Below, piece after piece: positions 59,191 to 64,000 of a stretch of 64,000 bases of DNA. The DNA is from DDH964 sp963763205 (GTDB lineage Bacteria; Desulfobacterota; Desulfuromonadia; Desulfuromonadales; DDH964), in NCBI GenBank assembly GCA_963763205.1, contig CAVXNQ010000006.1:62001-126000 (forward strand), read 5' to 3'. Both the position numbers and the translations under genes were made by a program. Each line of letters begins with the position of its first letter. Positions within the stretch are counted from its first letter, which is position 1. The notes under the pieces were generated by a model. That model had not been told where the DNA came from. It searched no databases and saw only the letters and a list, made by a program, of their open reading frames with translations.

Positions 59191-59240
59191 GAATTCAGAC
59201 CGCAGCCGAAAAGACTGCGGGCATTTCACCCATCGTGGTG

Positions 59241-61922
<2,682 letters not shown>

Positions 61923-61934
61923 TGTTGGTACCCC

Positions 61935-62622
61935 CTAGCCGTTGACTGCGCCGATGATGATGAGAAGCGGAATGGAGACATAGCCGAGCAGCAGCACGAA
62001 AGCCACCACCTTGCCGAACACGCCGATCCCCGGGAAGGTCTTGTCGTTGGTCAGGCCCAAAGTCTGGAAGAAGCTCTGTACGCCATGGCCGAGGTGGAGG
62101 AAGAGGAAGATCATCCCCACCACGTAGACCAGGGTGACGAAGAGGCTGTGAAACGTCGTCACGACCATCGTGAAGACATTGGGGACCATGTTGCCGTGGA
62201 GCTCCGTGAGGTGCGCCTTGGCACCGAAGGGCGTGATGCTCGGCAGCTGGACGGTGAAACTGCAGCAGGTGGTAGATGATGAAGGCGAGCAGCACCAGGC
62301 CGGAGATGATCATCGTCCGGCTGGAGAAGGTCGCCTTAAGGTTTTCCTTCACCGAGTAGGCCAGCGGCCGGGCACTCTGGTTCTCCAGGGTCAGCTGCAC
62401 CCCGAGAGCGATGTGGATGGCGATCACGACCAGCATCACCAGGCGGAACACCCAGACCAGGGGCCCCAGGGAATGAAGGTGTTCGGCATAGGCGTTGATC
62501 CCGCTGGGTCCGATAAAGATCGACGAGTTGCCGAGCAGGTGGACGACAACGAACAGGACCAGGATGAGCCCGGTAGCTGCCATCAGGAGCTTTCTGCCCA
62601 CGGAGCTTTGCGTCAGTAGCAT
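61935..62622 (-). CDS. sdhC: Succinate dehydrogenase/fumarate reductase cytochrome b subunit (one frameshift)
   Basis: About 228 aa. Five membrane helices include LLMAATGLILVLFVVVHLLG, VFRLVMLVVIAIHIALGVQL and LVYVVGMIFLFLHLGHGVQS. Conserved His residues in helices (VVHLLGN, VIAIHIALG, IIYHLLQF, FLHLGHG) fit the two-haem class B cytochrome b558. One extra T near 62262 breaks the frame; corrected it reads HLLQFTVQLPSITPFGAKAH. It anchors SdhAB and exchanges electrons with menaquinone. First gene of the operon, downstream of the operator region at 62904. Confidence 0.93.
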
Positions 62623-63132
62623 GATGTCTTATCCCTCGATTGAAATTTCACTTGCCGACTGGGGAGTTCTATACTCCAGGCCTCTATGCTGTTGGACGGC
62701 TTCGCCGCTGGCAATCACGGAACGCTCCGGGAAAAACCGGCGTCAAAAACCTGGGGAGAAAAGGGTGGTGCACGCCATTCGCCATAGGATTTCATGAGCA
62801 GACCCCCTGTTGGGAAAGAAAGATGCAGCGAAACCGCCATCCCGCCAGGCATGGCCGGGAGGCTGTTTGAATGGCAAAATTTTAACGGGGCAGAAACTGG
62901 TCCTAAGTACCATTCGGGGTGTATACGTGTCAACCCAAAAGTGCACACTGTATACACCTATCAAACGCTGTTCGGACCGCATCCAGGCGCATTTCAGGGC
63001 ACTGTTGACGCTCTTCGGAAGCGGTTGCTTTCCGCCCGGGCATCTGCTAGAGTCCGGACGCGGACCCGGCGGGCCGTTACCGTCAACGGGTCGCCGTTCT
63101 GCCCCTCCTGCCAACCCCAACGGATCCTTCCG
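62623..63132. other. 510-bp divergent intergenic region between sdhC and tgt
   Basis: No credible gene on either strand. The 62.9-62.96 kb part holds the sdh promoter and paired GTATAC motifs described separately. Nearer sdhC the sequence is a long leader of about 280 bp. The first ~175 bp upstream of tgt is GC-rich and shows no promoter I trust. Confidence 0.6.
62904..62957 (-). promoter_or_regulatory. Probable sdhCAB promoter with two flanking GTATAC operator-like sites
   Basis: On the minus strand a perfect TTGACA (62933-62928) is followed after 18 bp by TACTTA (62909-62904), a weak -10. GTGTATAC at 62919-62926 lies inside the promoter spacer, and its inverse GTATACAC at 62950-62957 lies just upstream of the -35. 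They are 31 bp apart, about three helix turns. This spacing and placement fit a dimeric repressor bridging two sites. The regulator is not identified. Confidence 0.5.
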
Positions 63133-64000
63133 ATGTTCGATTTTCAACTCCTGGCCGTCGACCCGGCCACTCGCGCCCGCCGCGGCCGGCTCACCACGCC
63201 CCACGGGGTGATCGAAACACCGATCTTCATGCCGGTCGGCACCCACGCGGCGATGAAGGCGATGACCCCCGCCCAGGTCGCCGAATGCGGCGCTCAGATC
63301 ATCCTTGCAAACACCTACCACCTGCACCTCAAACCGGGCGAGGCGCTGGTCCAGAAAGCCGGCGGGCTGCACCGCTTCATGAACTGGGAAAAACCGATCC
63401 TCACCGACAGCGGCGGGTTTCAGGTCTTCTCCCTGCCGAAGAAACGGATCACCGATGACGGGGTCTTTTTCCGTCACGAGGTGACCGGCGAGGAGATCTT
63501 CCTCGGGCCCAAGGAGGCCATCGCCATCGAGAATGCCCTCGGCGCCGACATCATCATGGCCTTCGACGAGTGCATCCCCTATCCCTCCGATCACGCCTAC
63601 GCGGCGAAGTCGATCAGGAAGACCCTGCGCTGGGCCGAACAGTGCCGCACCGCCCACCGCCGGGCCGACCAGGCCCTGTTCGGCATCGTCCAGGGGAGCG
63701 TCTATCCCGACCTGCGCCGCGAGTGCGCCGAGCAGCTGACCGCCCTCGATTTTCCCGGCTACGCCATCGGCGGGGTCAGCGTCGGCGAAGGGCTGGAACT
63801 GCTCAAACAGGTGGTCGACTTCACCGAACCGTTTCTGCCGACCCACAAACCGCGGTACCTGATGGGCGTCGGCCTGCCCGAAGACATCCTCGAGAGCATC
63901 GCGCGCGGCATGGACATGTTCGACTGCGTCATCCCCACCCGCTACGCCCGCAGCGCCACCCTCTTCACCAGCCGCGGCAAGATCCGCCTCACCAACCGTC
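63133..64000 (+). CDS. tgt: Queuine tRNA-ribosyltransferase, N-terminal part (cut by window edge)
   Basis: About 289 residues present, uninterrupted. TRARRGRLTTPHGVIETPIF, FMPVGTHAAMKAMTPAQVAE and ILANTYHLHLKPGEALVQKA are followed by LTDSGGFQVFSLPKKRITDD with the catalytic Asp, IIMAFDECIPYPSDH, GIVQGSVYPDLRRECAEQL, YAIGGVSVGEGLEL, and MFDCVIPTRYARSATLFTSR with the second catalytic Asp. It exchanges guanine-34 of GUN tRNAs for preQ1. The zinc-binding C-terminal end is outside the window. Confidence 0.95.
   Translation, partial: MFDFQLLAVDPATRARRGRLTTPHGVIETPIFMPVGTHAAMKAMTPAQVAECGAQIILANTYHLHLKPGEALVQKAGGLHRFMNWEKPILTDSGGFQVFSLPKKRITDDGVFFRHEVTGEEIFLGPKEAIAIENALGADIIMAFDECIPYPSDHAYAAKSIRKTLRWAEQCRTAHRRADQALFGIVQGSVYPDLRRECAEQLTALDFPGYAIGGVSVGEGLELLKQVVDFTEPFLPTHKPRYLMGVGLPEDILESIARGMDMFDCVIPTRYARSATLFTSRGKIRLTNR

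Noticed and set aside
58000..59240. CRISPR array near the Cas6-like gene
   Set aside because: No regularly spaced direct repeats of 24-40 bp are present; only terminator hairpins are seen.
62743..63846. 367-codon minus-strand frame over tgt
   Set aside because: Antisense shadow; tgt on plus shows all catalytic motifs.

Overview
This 64 kb window is GC-rich chromosomal DNA from a Gram-negative bacterium. It is most like a Desulfuromonadales / Geobacter-type deltaproteobacterium. The evidence is the lipid A-Bam-Lol gene order, a class B (sdhC-sdhA-sdhB) succinate dehydrogenase/fumarate reductase, a DgkA-PAP2 fusion, a bifunctional Rel/SpoT, and short intergenic repeats of a style I associate with that group. 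The assignment rests on gene order and protein motifs only.

Layout. (1) 1-3641, minus strand, is an accessory island. It holds the 5' half of a group II intron with its reverse transcriptase, an AT-rich acyltransferase gene and a complete integron integrase (IntI). (2) 3811-8597 carries ridA, rel/spoT, rpoZ, gmk and yicC, with a 196 bp MITE-like repeat between ridA and spoT. (3) 8641-27154 is a surface polysaccharide and LPS-core region. It makes dTDP-rhamnose precursors (rfbCADB), an acetylated dTDP-3-amino-sugar (fdtA/fdtB and a GNAT acetyltransferase), a UDP-HexNAc uronate (tviB/tviC-like) and ADP-heptose (gmhB, hldE, gmhA). It also holds a heptosyltransferase, four other glycosyltransferases, an ELM1-family protein and a Trm112-like protein. 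(4) 27151-40728 is the lipid A and outer-membrane biogenesis cluster: lpxK, waaA, a DUF374 acyltransferase, msbA, lpxB, lpxA, fabZ, lpxD, skp, bamA, lolD and lolC. (5) 40820-44694 holds lysS, a lipoprotein and prfB with its programmed frameshift. (6) 44901-46816, plus strand, holds an Ig-like lipoprotein and a beta-barrel protein. (7) 46914-53847 holds lnt, corC, dgkA-PAP2, ybeY, a 7TM-HD phosphohydrolase and phoH. (8) 54004-59120 holds eno (plus strand), a small membrane protein, ftsH, a zinc-ribbon protein and an orphan Cas6-like gene. (9) 59241-64000 holds sdhB-sdhA-sdhC, a promoter/operator region, and tgt running off the right edge.

Working together, most minus-strand genes from 8.6 to 40.7 kb make lipid A-core LPS and its sugars and build the outer membrane. 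Start/stop overlaps of the ATGA or TGATG kind show tight translational coupling.

A major caveat applies throughout. About half of the long genes are split by frameshifts. Each of the roughly 25 junctions I reconstructed base by base is one extra base, often outside any homopolymer, and many lie in essential genes (eno, lysS, lpxB, lpxA, msbA, bamA, sdhA). This looks like uncorrected insertion-type sequencing error, not gene decay. I therefore annotate these genes across the breaks as single coding regions; their exact protein sequences are unreliable near the breaks.
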